From Bromus sterilis (Eukaryota > Streptophyta > Magnoliopsida > Poales > Poaceae): 64,000 nucleotides of DNA. Position 1 is the stretch's first letter, and the number at the start of each line of letters is the position of its first letter. Shown here piece by piece: positions 22,349 through 34,709 of this stretch. The notes beneath the pieces are model-generated. The model was not told the origin of the DNA and did no database searches. It was given only the letters and a program-made list of their open reading frames with translations. The position numbers and the translations under genes are program-made. The DNA lies in the NCBI GenBank assembly GCA_950022295.1, contig OX465597.1, positions 402,819,016 to 402,883,015 of the forward strand, written 5' to 3'.

Positions 22349-24013
22349 GTCCAAAACGTATCTATAATTTCTGCTTGCTCCATTGTGTCATATTGCTATG
22401 ATATTGATGAACTTCCATACACTTTTGATCATATTTGGACTAACTTATTAACTCAGTGCACCCCAGTGCCAGTTCCTGTTTTCTGCTATTTTTCTATTTC
22501 AGGTTTCCCCCATATTAAAAGTGCTCCAAAAATTCGGGAAAAATCCAATAAAAATCAGTGCTTCGGAAGCTTCGGGAAACACCGAGGGGGGCTAGAGGGG
22601 ACCTATCAGGGCCACAGGCGCCCTCCCGGAGCGCCCTAGGGTGGGGCCGCGCTAGGGGGCCTCCTGGACCCCTGGTGGCCCCCCTGGCTGCCCCCCTTCG
22701 CCCATATATTCTCCGTGACACAAAACCCCCGAGACGGGAACCCTTTTTCGCGAATTCTCCTCTGTTCCGCCGCCGCCACGCTTCCAAGATCGGGAGCACC
22801 AGGAGACCTCTTCCCGGCACCCTGCCGGAGGGAGGAACCACCTCCGGGAGCTTCTCCACCATCATGGATGCTTCCCGGATGAACCGTGAGTAGTCCACCT
22901 TGGACCATGGGTCTATGATCAGTAGCTATGTGATGTTCTCCTCCCCTCTTTGTTCTTCATGGATTAGACCTCGTGAGCTTCCCTACATGATCGAGGCACA
23001 TATGTAATCTTTCTACTGTTGCTATGTTGAGTTTGTTGGGATCCGATGGATTATGAGACTATGTTCAGATTGTGTTTGAGTTATATATTTGATTCTCCTT
23101 TTTTATATTTATGTTCTAGAGTAATTCTTGCATGTTCTCCGTTGTTGTTTATTGCTTTGCCCAAGTAGTAGGTAGTGACTCCAAGAGGGAGCGTTATGCA
23201 TGATTGTGGGTTCATGCCGCCCGATGACTAGCTTGAGTGACAGAAACATGAGTCTAGGGGATGTGTTGTTGCCACAAGGGAGAAAACAACGGTGTTTGTA
23301 CTTGCGGGTGCAAGGATTGTTTACTTTACGCAAAGTTCTTTAATGCAGTTGTCTGTTGATTTGAGTTTACACTTTGGGTGGGATTCGCAACTTAATACCA
23401 GCGAGATGTTCTGGATAGATATCTCAAGGTGGATGATTAGTAGGTAAATGCAGATGGATTTCGGTCTACTTCTCTTGGCGTACCGCCCATGATTTTGAAC
23501 CTCTTCCTTTCTTTATAGCATAGTTAGCATTGCTTTGCGCACATAATCCTGTCAATTGCCCAGCTGTAATTTGTTTACCTTGCATGGTTGTTTTATCGTC
23601 TTTTGGAAGAGAGGCATCACTAGTGAACATCATGGGACCCCGGTCCATATTTCCAATACTGTTTACACCCGCTATTTATTTACTGCTTTATTTACTTTTC
23701 CGTTGCTATCACTATCATTATTATCCCCTGCGTTTGATCCTTTGTAAACAACAAGGCCGGAGGAATCGACAATTCCTCTGTACTCGTTGGGAGCAAATTT
23801 GTTTACTGTGTGTGCAGGTCCAGGTAAACTTAGCAACCTCGGTTGTGAACGGTGCCATTGTTCACTTTACCACCTACTTGTCGATCTTGGAGTCCTACTG
23901 GTTTGATACTCAACCTTAGCATCTTCGCTAAGGGAAATTTGCTGCTACGCTACATCTCAACCTTCCACTTTGGGTAACCGACGAGGGGAGAGAAGTAAAC
24001 TCTCGTGACATCA
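22349..24013 (+). mobile_element. Athila-type 3' LTR, main part
   Basis: This continues TGATAT (13226-13231) after the Copia insertion and ends CTCTCGTGACATCA at 24013, giving a 1671-bp LTR. It aligns with the LTRs at 4982-6590 and 7010-8111. The five bases beyond, GCGCC, would be its target duplication; the left partner cannot be tested because the 5' LTR is truncated. Confidence 0.85.
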
Positions 24014-25166
24014 GCGCCACACCGCGGCGTCCCGGCCTGCACCCTTCTCCCCCTCCGCCTCCCCTCTATAACCCGCCGCCGCCGGCTAGCGTCGCCGGGC
24101 AAAGCCCACGCAGCGTCGGCGGCGGCGGGTCTCTTCCTCCAGCAGCGGCTGCCGACGCGGCGGCGAGCGGCGGCCCGCAGCGGACACCATCGGCGTGGTG
24201 GCATGCGGCGGCCAGGACGGTGTGGAGGCGTGCGACGGACAGCCACAGCAGCGTGGGACGATGGGCTCTCGCGAGGATCTTGCTGCGGATCTGCATGTGG
24301 AATATTGCCTCCGGTCAGATCTGATTTGGCCGGAGAGGCATGCTCGCTGCATCGCGGCGGAGATCGGTGGCGGTTCCGTGCACATGAAGCTGGATGGAGG
24401 TTTCAAGCAGATCCGGGTGAAAACCCTGCCCTAGGCCAGGTGCCAAGGCCGGCGATGGCGGCGTTCGTCTAAGTCATTCTCTTCTTGAAGACATCACGGT
24501 TGGAGAAGCTACACACCGCTATCCGCTACCTCTGGGAGAAACCCTAGATCAGTTGATCGGCCAATGACGGTGCTCTTGTGTCGTTCTCCCCTTGGGGCCG
24601 TCTGTTTCGGAGGTGTGCATTGGATCGAGGGACCAGTGGACGGTTTTAGCGGTGGAGCGGCGTTTCATTACATGCATCGATGACGTGGAGCCTCGGCGGC
24701 ATGGTGCAGCAGGGTCTCGGCGAAAATGCATGATGGTAGACGCGCGAAGGGTGGTGGTGTCGTCTGGCGCTATGGTAGTGTCGACGGCAGGCCTGGCAAG
24801 GTTGGTGGATCAGTTCTGCTCTGAAGATGGACCGATGGAGGACGATGATGACGGCCTTTGCAGCGGGTGCATGTGGTGCTCGTTACAAGTGTGCCGGACC
24901 GGTTTGTGACCCAGATCTGGCATTGGCTTGGTTGGGGCATCCGGCTTTAGATGTTAGACTTTGGTGCGAGGTCGGGGTATGCGTCCCCGACTATCTCCAT
25001 TTCTTTATCAAAAGGATATGGGCAGCGACATTTGTTGTTAAGATGGTTCCTTCAGACTTATTGATGTATTACTTTGTAAGGTTTTGTTGAATAATCAAGA
25101 AAATGGATGTATGCATCACCCTGATGCAGAGGCCGGGGATCATCCTCCATTTTCCAAAAAGAAAAA
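24014..25166 (+). mobile_element. LINE-derived retroposon without ORFs
   Basis: The segment is GC-rich at its left (CCGCCGCCGCCGG-type), turns into mixed sequence, and ends GATGCAGAGGCCGGGG followed by TCCATTTTCCAAAAAGAAAA. This ending is the 3' tail style of common grass LINEs. No ORF1, endonuclease or reverse transcriptase frame is visible, so it looks like 5' and 3' LINE ends joined, a non-autonomous copy. Open frames here are compositional. Confidence 0.5.
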
Positions 25167-25764
25167 TCAAGTGAATATAAATCATTCGTCGAACCTGATT
25201 GGACGATCCATATCTAAATATGATACAATGATGTCACCTATATCATGAGAAGGTTCGAGGGGCATTCTTAGTGCAAATATTATTTTGAACATATTTGATT
25301 TTTCCCTTTCATAAAAAGAAGCAAGGGTAGTTTCCGTATGATATTTTGGACGATATTACCTTTTGAATCAAAAAATTCCTTTGGATAACTATATTTTGGG
25401 ATCATTATGCCCTTGGTTTAAATAAGACCCATGTAATTTAAACCGATGGATTATCTAAATAATACATCTTCCCCTCGTGTATCATCCATGATGCACCGTA
25501 AAAAAAATCTTAATTTTATATTGGTGGTTAAAGCTTCAAATTCGGACATAAAAATATGCCTAAAATATCACAATTTTGTAAGCGAAGAAAAGTGTATGGT
25601 CTAGATGTACACGAGATAGCTGATAGCGACACTATGCTAGCTGAAGAACAATGTTCGCATTTGGATCCGGAGGTTCCTTCTTTGTGGGCTCCTACTTTGT
25701 GTTTTCCCTCTTCCTCCCTGCTTATTCTGGTTGGTGCGCCAAGTTTGGGACTTCTCAAAGTAAG
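25167..25764. other. Intergenic, no gene seen
   Basis: AT-rich single-copy-looking sequence with no ORF, domain or repeat that I recognise. Confidence 0.6.
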
Positions 25765-25766
25765 TA

Positions 25767-25859
25767 TTCTCTCCGTTTCAAATTACTTGACATGATCTTA
25801 GTTTAAGTTTAAGCTAAGTTTAAAATAAAATCATGTCAAGTAATTCGAAACGAAGGGAG
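25767..25859. mobile_element. Stowaway (Tc1/Mariner) MITE, 93 bp
   Basis: The ends TTCTCTCCGTTTC and GAAACGAAGGGAG form the Stowaway inverted repeat, and the interior is a long foldback (CAAATTACTTGACATGAT with ATCATGTCAAGTAATT). Flanking TA dinucleotides at 25765-25766 and 25860-25861 are the target duplication. Confidence 0.9.
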
Positions 25860-25861
25860 TA

Positions 25862-28330
25862 ATATCGTTTCCACCTTATCTTCGTTCTGGCGAAGAACAT
25901 ATAAAGGTGTGTATTCGTCGGATCTGATTGGGTCAAGTTTGCTTTGGTCTTCGATGTATTTGTTTAGCTTCGGCCGGGTTTGGTCTCCGATGAATTCATC
26001 TACATTCGGCCGACGTTTGTGGTCTTTAATGTACTAGATGAAACGGCGCGCTCCGCTGCGCCCGACTATAGGCGCAACTTTCCGACTATAATCATGTACT
26101 TCACGTGTAAGTTTAGCTGGGTTGAGCCACATGGTGTTGGTGAATGGTTGTCGTGTGCATCTTTGTAATAATATGCAAAATATGTGAGATGTGATTGTTG
26201 ATTCAACATTAGTATATGGGTGTGAGTGTGAGGATAAGTCGGGAAAAAAATGGCTACAATAAACCCTTTCCAGCAAAACCAACCACAACTGAACTTCGAT
26301 CCAGGGACACATAAAGCAGCAATGAATGAACACACCCAAAAGGAATCAACCAACATCGATCAGTGGGATCATCACACGGTAACCATCGCACAGACAATCG
26401 TTACATAGTTCATCGATCTACAAAAACCAACTCCTCGAGAGAACCAATCCCCCAAATCAGTGATCCCACTACTTAACCACCATGTGAGACTGGTCACATG
26501 AATCGATCACACATCACACACCTCAGTAGTGACACCCCGTAAAGGACACCCCACGACACATTCAGCATGCGAACACAACTTATAAATTTACTTGACCGCG
26601 CAATGGATTAATCAAGAGGAAAATAAGCCCCTCACTCTCGCTGTAAAAATAAATTTGTTCGCCAGTTAGAATCAATGGATAAAATAACTCTTATATAAGA
26701 TCTAGTGGCCGATAAAGATTGCACGAGAGTGGATTGAGGAAGGGGATAGTCAACCCCGTATAAACTTGGAGGGGATTCAGTATATCCTTGGGCCACAATT
26801 TCAGTGTGGATTTGGCCTGAATGGAGCATCCCTGGTAGAAAGACGTATGTGACACTCATTCCTTTTGTTTTTTTATCTAAAAAGGTAATATTCTTTTTTC
26901 TCGGAGCAATTTATAGGATTGCGTAGGATGGTCAGAGGAGTGTGGAAAGTTGTCATGGATGAAGCAAACTGGCCGCATCTCCTAGACAGGAACACATGTG
27001 TGTGCGGCAGGTTGTTTGCACATTGCCCCGAAACTTTAACCGTATTGATATATGTGGTCACATGTACTTTTATCTTGTACAGATAGTGTGTAAGTATTCG
27101 GGTACATAGGGACTTCGGGATGCCTTAGCTAGTTCCTATACACTATGTGATGTGTAACTTTATGATTCAAATTGTACGTATAATTTATTGTCTAGTGATC
27201 GATCCAATAGTTACTGTTGTCGGTATGGAGCCAAATGAAGAGTCCTCCTATTTCATGCTAGTTACAGGGAAAAAGTCCTGAAAACGCCTCAAGTTGTCCT
27301 ATATGGGGTGATCATGAGCACGACCATCAAGATCATGATTTCTTATATTTCAAATTGTTTTCATTTGTGAAGGTTTTTAAAATTTTGTCAAAATGTATTT
27401 GAAAAAGATAACTATGTTGAAGAAATTTAAAAATATTTGTGTGTGTAGAATTGTAGATAAAATGTTCATATATAGGAAATAAAAATTTCATGTCATAGTT
27501 GAGAAACATTTATATATAGAAAAAATTATTTATATATTAAAAGTTAATATATTTCATAAAAGCAAACATTTTCAAACAGTAATACATACATCTTTTTTAA
27601 TATACTGAGAAAAGCTATAAGAAAGTAAAAAATAACAAACGCTAATCAAGAAAGATAAAAAACGTCTGATAAATGAAAAGGAAGAAATGAAGAAACATAA
27701 AAAAATTTATAGATTATTGGAAGAGAAATAAATAATCAAAACCAAAATAAATCTGAACCAGGCGCGTTGGTTGGTCATTTGCCCGGTAAAATTATATGTT
27801 TCACGCAAATAGGATTTACCACTAATGAAATTGTTGAACGATGATTTTTTTTTCATGGAAAGTTTCGTTCCCCTCCCCCCAGTTCTTCATTCTTTTAGGC
27901 AACTCTGCATGTCTTTTTTGTTTTGATTAAGATGCCAGCAACGGTGGTACACACACGTATTATTTTTCTTCTCAAAAACATTGATGCTTAATATTAAAAA
28001 CAGTGGTGAGGCAAGCCTACACAGTAGCCATAGTGTCCCAGTGCAAAACAACACATTCTCATGCATACAGCTGTCAACAACCCAGCCACCCTTCAAAAAA
28101 TAAAAAACTGTCAAGGCAGGCCCACGGGCCAGTGAGAGAGGAAGTGCAAATGGCTTCATAGAACTCAAAAGTACCCACGCATAAACTATGTAGGGATTTG
28201 CAGCTATGGTTATTCCAACCTTTTTTTTTCTTCATCGATGGTGTATGATCTGTTGGTGGGGTGATTCTTTGGGTCTTGGCATAACGATCTTCCGATTGCA
28301 AACTACACAGAGATTTGACCGGCTTGGTAA
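25862..28330. other. Intergenic sequence with a possible Helitron 3' end
   Basis: There is no credible gene. At 26034-26037 a CTAG followed by GGCGCG...TGCGCC reads, on the minus strand, as a hairpin plus short spacer plus CTAG|T, the 3' terminus layout of Helitrons. A 5' TC end could not be located. The section 27290-27740 is very AT-rich and featureless. Confidence 0.45.
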
Positions 28331-28335
28331 TTAAG

Positions 28336-31300
28336 TGTAACGACCCAATTCACACCGAATTGAAGTCTCTGTGTTCAAGTGCCAGTCCCTGGATCGAATT
28401 CGCTGGCACACACAGTATAATAGATGTATATCAAAGTACAAGTGCATCATTATTACAACGTATGATCCAGAGTAAATAAATAACAAGTTGCATAGCTCAA
28501 GGCTAGCTTATTCAATATAAATATAGCGGAAGCAAAAGCAAATAACGTGGAGTCCCATCAACAGCCACATGCGAACATGCTGAGTGTAGACTCGCAACCC
28601 CTAAACGCACCTTACTGATCGTCTGAAAAACCTGCAACACCGAAGGTTACAGCCCGACAACGGGTCAGTACATCTGATTTGTACGGCAAGTGACACGAAA
28701 AAGTTTATATAAAGGACCTACAACTACATGCAAGGTAAGTCAAAGGAAAGGCTTGTGGTTTTGTTTTGCAGAAAGCCAATTTTCTCCTGAACTAAACTAG
28801 TCAAAAATTTAAGTTGAGTTCTACCTGAAACACACAGCAACCCATGCTACTCTTGTCCCAACCAAATTATTATTAAGTGTTCATCTGTCAAGATCATTCA
28901 TCAACAGTACTGACTAGTTGCTCAAAGTTTGTCCGTAACCGTGGACACGGCTAATCATGATCAGTTTATACGCTCTGCAGAGGTTTGTACACGTTCCCCA
29001 CTGGACTCAACCCGAAGATTGAGACAAAGACTTTCTAAAGAGGTTGCCTCCACCCTTTGGTAGCCGGTACACCTAACACAATTCTACATCAGCTAGCTAC
29101 CAGGGCCAGGTTCCCCACAACTTACTCGTCTAAGCCAGAGCCCATATAGCCAGTGGTTGTACACGGAAGCTACTAGTAATATTGCATGTCTGATCTTTTT
29201 GAGCCTGGACGGCGCCCACTGCGTGAGAGGGTAGACACCATGACGCACCCGGTTCACCACCAAAACAAACCATTGGGTGCATTTAACCCCGGCATTGTCC
29301 TCAACCGAGCCACAACTATCGGGATGCAACCCGCCCGTCCAGAAGTGATTTCTATTTATTATAAAGTTGCTACACAGTTTATTAAATAGCTCACATGCAC
29401 TCCATGAATTCTCACAACCCAAACCACGTCTACAAAGCATAGCAATAAAGTAACAACACGGCTAGGTTGATCTACGGTAGACAAGTCAAAACATATGGGT
29501 ATCTTAACTGGTTTTGCAGCAACAGTATAATAAACTACCTATCATGCAATAGAGTGATATTTCCTACATAATGCATATAGAAAATATAGGTATGAGTATG
29601 GTCAAAGTATCACTTGCCTTATACATTCGATGAAGATCTTCGCTCTCACGTTCCAGTCAATTCTACTCGTCACACTCCGAGCAATCTATCGTCAACGAAA
29701 GACTCAATAAGAAATCACACCACAAAGGCAACACATAAGATCAACAAAACAATCACAAAGGTTTTAGCAATAAAACACAAGCTGTGAAGTGCAATGGTGT
29801 GGATGTGCTCGAAGGTGATCGGAGGAACATGAACTCGAGAGAGTCAACGGATAAAGAGTTGTCGATACAAAAGTATGATCAAGCCATTATGAAATCAAGG
29901 TAAAGATCATATCAATATGAATGGTGTGTGGATATTGCCGATAAGATGTCTCATATGATCCAATATGCAAAAAGAATCACGTGAAACGGAACGCTACAAC
30001 GCAGGTCATAGCAGTTGCAACATAGAATTGAATTTGAATTAAAACAGATCAATAAACTTGTGAATTTTTGTGCACACATGATACAAACAGAAGGTACATG
30101 ACACGAGTGATCCAACGCAAAAAGAAACGGCGCAAACGAGTGCACCGGTAAAAAGTTACGGCCGCCGGAAGTTCAAATTTGGATCAGCTTGGGATCCAAA
30201 TTTAAATACTTCAAACTTCTGTAACACTAGGTCTACTGGCTAGAGAATTTCTACACGGTCGCAACGCAACTGGAATCGCCCAATTCCGAGTTACGGTTAA
30301 AAAGTAGTCGCGAAAACGGTTTCGGGTGAAAAACGGGGGTACCGGGGGGTCTACTGTAAAAAGGACTGATACATAAATAAAAATTTTGCAAAAAAAGCGA
30401 TCGGGTCCCTGGGCGGTTTTGGACCCAGATCTCAAAAGAAAAAATAATATTATTTTTTTGAAACATTTTTTTTCTCAAACTCTCTTCTTCCTCGCGTCAC
30501 GGGGCACAGCACAGGGCCATGGCCCGGCTGGCCATCGGGCTCGACCAGGAGCTCGGCGGGCGAGCGCGGCCGGGGAGCGGCGGCGGCCGGCCATCCCGGC
30601 GCGGCGGAGGCGCTGGGCAGGGGGCGCGCAGGCGCTGGGCGCGGGGGCTCCAGGGGCGCGGGCGGCCTGGCGGCAGAGGCGCGCGGCGGCGGCCATGTCG
30701 CGCGGCCACGGCGGCTGCTCCGGCCAGCCGGCGAGTGGCGGCCCGGCGGCGGCTTGGAGGCGGGGCGGCGGCTTGGAGGCGGGGCGGCGGCGCGGCGGGA
30801 ACGGCGCGGCGGTGCTCCGGCGAGCACGGGGACGGCTACGGCGGTGGCTTCGCGAAAAAAATTACCTCGAAAACGCAAAAAAAAACACACTCCGGCGATG
30901 CTTCGGCGAGAAATCCGGCGAAGCTCCGGCGATGACGTCGGCGGCGGCGGGTCCCGCGGATTAGATTAGCTAACCCTAATAAACGCTGACGAAAATAAAC
31001 TTAACCCTAATCGGGGCTATTTATAGCCAGCCTCTAATCCCTCTCTTTTTTTTTAATCCGAAATAAAAACAAATTCGGCCTGTTGGAAAAAAAAACAGAC
31101 CAGGCCCATTAGGCCCAAAACAATATTAGAAAAAACACGGAAATTTATTTTAAAATTTCGTCTTCGCCAATATTTTTAAAATAAAAAAATTGAATTTTTG
31201 GCTTGACCAAAATAATAAAATAAAATAAAAACTTTTCAACTTATTTTTAAATATTTTTAAATACTTTTCTGGCATTTTAAAAATACTGAAAACTCCAAAA

Positions 31301-31785
31301 ATTGATTTAAAAACTTTTCCAGAGCATAAATAAATTCCAAAAATAATTTTAGAAAATATTTATAACTCCAAAGTAAAATTAAAAAGTCTCCCATAAATCT
31401 TTTAAACTATTTTCCAACAAATTAAAAATGGGGATAAGTCCTTTTATATCCTCTCCAACGAACTGCCATCTGTTGAAAAATGTTTAAAAATATTTTAGAA
31501 GAATTCCAATAAAGATTTAAAACCTTTTCCAAACTTCAAAAATGTTGAAGGAGTCATATTACCTTCTCTCATTTTATTTTGTTGGTTTGTTTTGTTTTTA
31601 AATAATAAATTCCAAAACACCAACGGTGAATATTAGGGAAAGTCATTTTATTCCCTCTCATTTTAATATTCAATAAACCCCGAAAGTTTTAAATCCCAGA
31701 GAAAAAATCAAACACATCAATCAGACAATCATTATCTATTTATTTTATTAACATTCCAAAATTCGGAGAATTTTGGGATGTTACA
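28336..31785 (-). mobile_element. 3' LTR of the gag-only element (left copy)
   Basis: 3450 bp. It is 38 bp longer than its partner because of two short tandem duplications in the GC-rich part (near 30610-30640 and 30760-30790). The section 30500-30960 is a CGG-rich tract that keeps several frames open but has no protein-like content. A minus-strand TATA motif (CTATAAATAG) lies at about 31017-31026. Confidence 0.9.
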
Positions 31786-33365
31786 CACTACCACCCTTAA
31801 AAGGAATCTCGTCCTCGAGATTCGAAAAGGCTAGAAAGAGAAAGGTTAGGGTTCGGGTCTTCATGACAGTCAATCGATCCACTGATGGTCCAGGGTGCTA
31901 CCACCCTTAAAAGGAATGCGACTTGGTCTTCAAAAGCTTGCTCCCTCAGCGAGCTCCTCACACATAATCTTCATACTCCGTTGGGGCATGGAAATTCTTC
32001 ATCACACGTGTGGGCTTCCGGTATCTAAATCCATCGATGACATTCCTCGTACAGGTTTCACCTTCGGTCTTCGAGGTTTCACGAATTCCTCCTTTGAGGT
32101 TTTTCGTTCCTTAGCAAGAGAGTGGTCTTCCAAGTACTGAGACTTCATGGCTGACAGCTCAGACGTCACTACTAACAACTATCGATTTTCTCATGGTGGT
32201 CATCAAGAATATTATGGCGGGATACCTGCAGCAAATGGTCTTGGTCCATACTCACCGTATAACACAAACGGTAATCTCCTACAGGGGTCACACATCGTAC
32301 CATTCTATGGTTCAGGCTTAACATCGTCGTCTCTCTGCTATAGGTAAGTCACTCCAGATTTACTATCCCGCATAGCAAGAGCAAATAATAAGAGTAGTCG
32401 TCATGGTGATCAATCCATTCCGCACCCATATCATTACCTTGTATATGGTTTAGCGAATCTCGTAATCTAACACTCGGTCATCCTCACAGGCATTGCAGAA
32501 ATTCCTCTTGATCATGAACTGGGTCCAGATAAAACCATGGTTCTGCAAGCCAAACAAAAGATCTATCGTTTCCTCAATACTCAGGTTTACGTAGCCTGCT
32601 ATAAAACGTGCACTGGTGGACTACCACTTCCTCCAGAGTTCTCCCTTCAGCAAGATTGTGCTCTCTTGTCGTAAGATCCTGGGACCTGTGGGTTATATTG
32701 AGCTCATCATTGGTTGCATCCATCTTTATCCCAGTCTTGAATTTGCAGCCATTGTAGCAGCTTCTTCAGTGTAGGGTTTGAGGTGAGAGGGAACAGAATG
32801 TAGATAGCAAGGTAGAGAGAGAGAGAGATACCCATACAAACATCCCACCAGTTTTGGAAAATATAAGTTTTGATGTGTAGCTGTCAGTAAAACAAGAAAT
32901 GACAGCTCACATAACGTTCTAACGGTAGAAACTTGAATCTTCCAGGTCTTCAAGTCTTCAGGTCTTCAATGACGGCAGCTTCAGTTTGCAATGTCGAAAC
33001 AATCTTCATATCGTTGAGTCATTCGTCAAGTTATTCTTCTTTTGGTTGTGTCCTCTTTAGTCTTGAAGCATACTAATTAGATAAGGGGTCTAAGGTAACG
33101 TAAACTTATTCTACTCGCATAAAAGAAACACAAGGGCACAACACATCACATCAATCAAAACAAGAAAAAACAGGGTCACAGGTACAAGACAACACTTAAC
33201 AAAACAATCATGACATAAAACATCTAGTCAATCCATAGCAAACACATCGATACACATCTCCAACTAACATAAAAAGTACCACTATACACTGGTGCACACC
33301 ACGACTATTCTATTCTCCCATGGAAAAACATAAGCTTCTTTAAGTCAGCATCCTTGTTTCCACAT
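31786..33365 (-). other. Internal region downstream of gag, no ORF
   Basis: About 1.6 kb between gag and the 3' LTR holds only chance ORFs. The polypurine-tract region TTTTAAGGGTGGTAG (complement of about 31786-31803) is repeated about 110 bp further inside (31897-31917). This is where pol would lie in an autonomous relative. Confidence 0.65.
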
Positions 33366-34097
33366 TCACAACCTCTTCTTCCCCTCCAACTCTGGGCACA
33401 TATTGCTGTAGTGTCCCATGTTCCTGCACCAAAAACACTCAATTTGGCTGAGGTCTTTTATCTTCTTCATCATGAGTGCTTCCTTTAATTCTGGACACAT
33501 GTTGGCGTAATGTCCCATATTCTTGCACCGGAAACACTGAATGTGGTTAATGTCCTTCTTTTTCTTCTTCACGGGTGCTTCCTTCAATTCTTGGATAGCT
33601 TTCTTCATTTCTTCCTTTTGATGTTGAACCACTTGTTGTGTCACGATGAAAAATTTGCACTGAGCGGGGTAATGATCAGTTCCTTCACACGTAAAACATG
33701 TGACTTGTGCAGTGGGGCATTCTTCACCCGAGTGGATTTCCTCACAATGGGGACATCCATCTTGGTGTCCTTCATAGGAGTGCCCTGTTTCTCCGCAAAT
33801 TGTACAGGCATGGTGCCTCTTAAGGTTTACCGTCCTTTGCATCGGGGTGACGAGGCGGGACCCCAACAAAATCCTTGTGAAATCCTTCCAAGTAATTTTC
33901 CTTCGTGATTCGTCAATCGCTTGGTGCATTCTCCACCAAATAGCAGCCTCTTCTACAAAGTACTCAACAGCATAGGGGACCATGTCCTCACTTCCAACCT
34001 TGTTTATCTTCATGTGCTCCTCCATTCTACGAATCCACTGCTCCACCTTCAGTCTCGACATCGCCCCAGAAAAGGCGAGTCCTACTTCATACTCCAT
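33366..34097 (-). CDS. Gag-like protein with five zinc knuckles
   Basis: The ORF encodes 243 residues. The N-terminal ~90 residues hold a short gag segment (VEQWIRRMEEHM, then YFVEEAAIWW). Then come five Cys/His clusters: CTICGETGH (about residue 98), CPHCEEIHSGEEC, CFTCEGTDHYPAQC, CFRCKNMGHYANMC and CFWCRNMGHYSNMC (about 222). The last two are a tandem repeat of one knuckle plus Lys-rich linker. Zinc knuckles bind the element RNA for packaging. Five is more than the usual one or two in Gypsy gag. The frame is intact. It may be the 3' part of a longer gag; upstream sequence to the primer-binding site shows no clear extension. Confidence 0.8.
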   Translation of the reverse strand: MEYEVGLAFSGAMSRLKVEQWIRRMEEHMKINKVGSEDMVPYAVEYFVEEAAIWWRMHQAIDESRRKITWKDFTRILLGSRLVTPMQRTVNLKRHHACTICGETGHSYEGHQDGCPHCEEIHSGEECPTAQVTCFTCEGTDHYPAQCKFFIVTQQVVQHQKEEMKKAIQELKEAPVKKKKKDINHIQCFRCKNMGHYANMCPELKEALMMKKIKDLSQIECFWCRNMGHYSNMCPELEGKKRL

Positions 34098-34695
34098 CTA
34101 TTAAGCCCATACGACAAAGGTTAGGGCAAAACTATAACACCGACAAGAAAACAAACTAAGGTAACACCAAGCATATGCACTCAAACAAGAAAGCGGCAAA
34201 AACTTCTACGTTCGACGGTCACACATAACAAAAAACAATACAGTCACAACAGTCAAAGCTCACAAACAACTCCTAGGGTAAGGTCATATGTGCAAGACAT
34301 ACGATCTCATCATGCGACGCGAAAATTCGTTCATCTAACTTCACATAAAAGGTGGTGGTCTGATTCTAAGCTTCATCCTTCTCAGCTAAGATGATCTTAA
34401 AAATTCCTCTCACAGTGTCAAACTTATTGATCACCGTAGGTTATTCCTTCTAGTTCCAATAATCATAACTCCAGTTGATCCCAAGGGTGATGATGTTCTT
34501 CGCAAATGTCTTGTCTTCCAAGGTATAAGCAACTCAAGGGGTATTCATAATAAAACAAGATGAGAAGTTTTAGAAGATGAATAATAGATCAGAAATAATA
34601 GTGAGAGAGTAAGGGGTCAAGGAGTGATAAAATATTTTTGTTCCTATGGCTTTTCCTATCCATTTTCTAGGGTCACGTCCTACAGTCAACACACT
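34098..34695 (-). other. Leader between primer-binding site and gag
   Basis: About 600 bases between the primer-binding site and the gag start codon. No ORF of note; this is the expected untranslated leader and packaging region. Confidence 0.6.
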
Positions 34696-34707
34696 GCTCT
34701 GATACCA
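34696..34707 (-). other. Primer-binding site (tRNA-iMet)
   Basis: The complement reads TGGTATCAGAGC, the standard initiator-Met tRNA primer site, two bases inside the LTR boundary at 34710. It defines the right LTR as the 5' LTR. Confidence 0.85.
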
Positions 34708-34709
34708 TC

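Noticed and set aside
24005..24472. 155-codon Ala/Arg-rich ORF
   Set aside because: Starts inside the Athila LTR and crosses its boundary into GC-rich retroposon sequence; no domain.
29093..29440. 115-codon minus ORF, repeated at 35467-35814
   Set aside because: Present in both LTRs of the gag-only element, therefore LTR sequence rather than a gene.
30386..30969. Long GC-rich ORFs on both strands (up to 192 codons)
   Set aside because: They lie in the CGG-rich transcribed tract of an LTR, recur in the partner LTR with indels that change frame, and have no domain.
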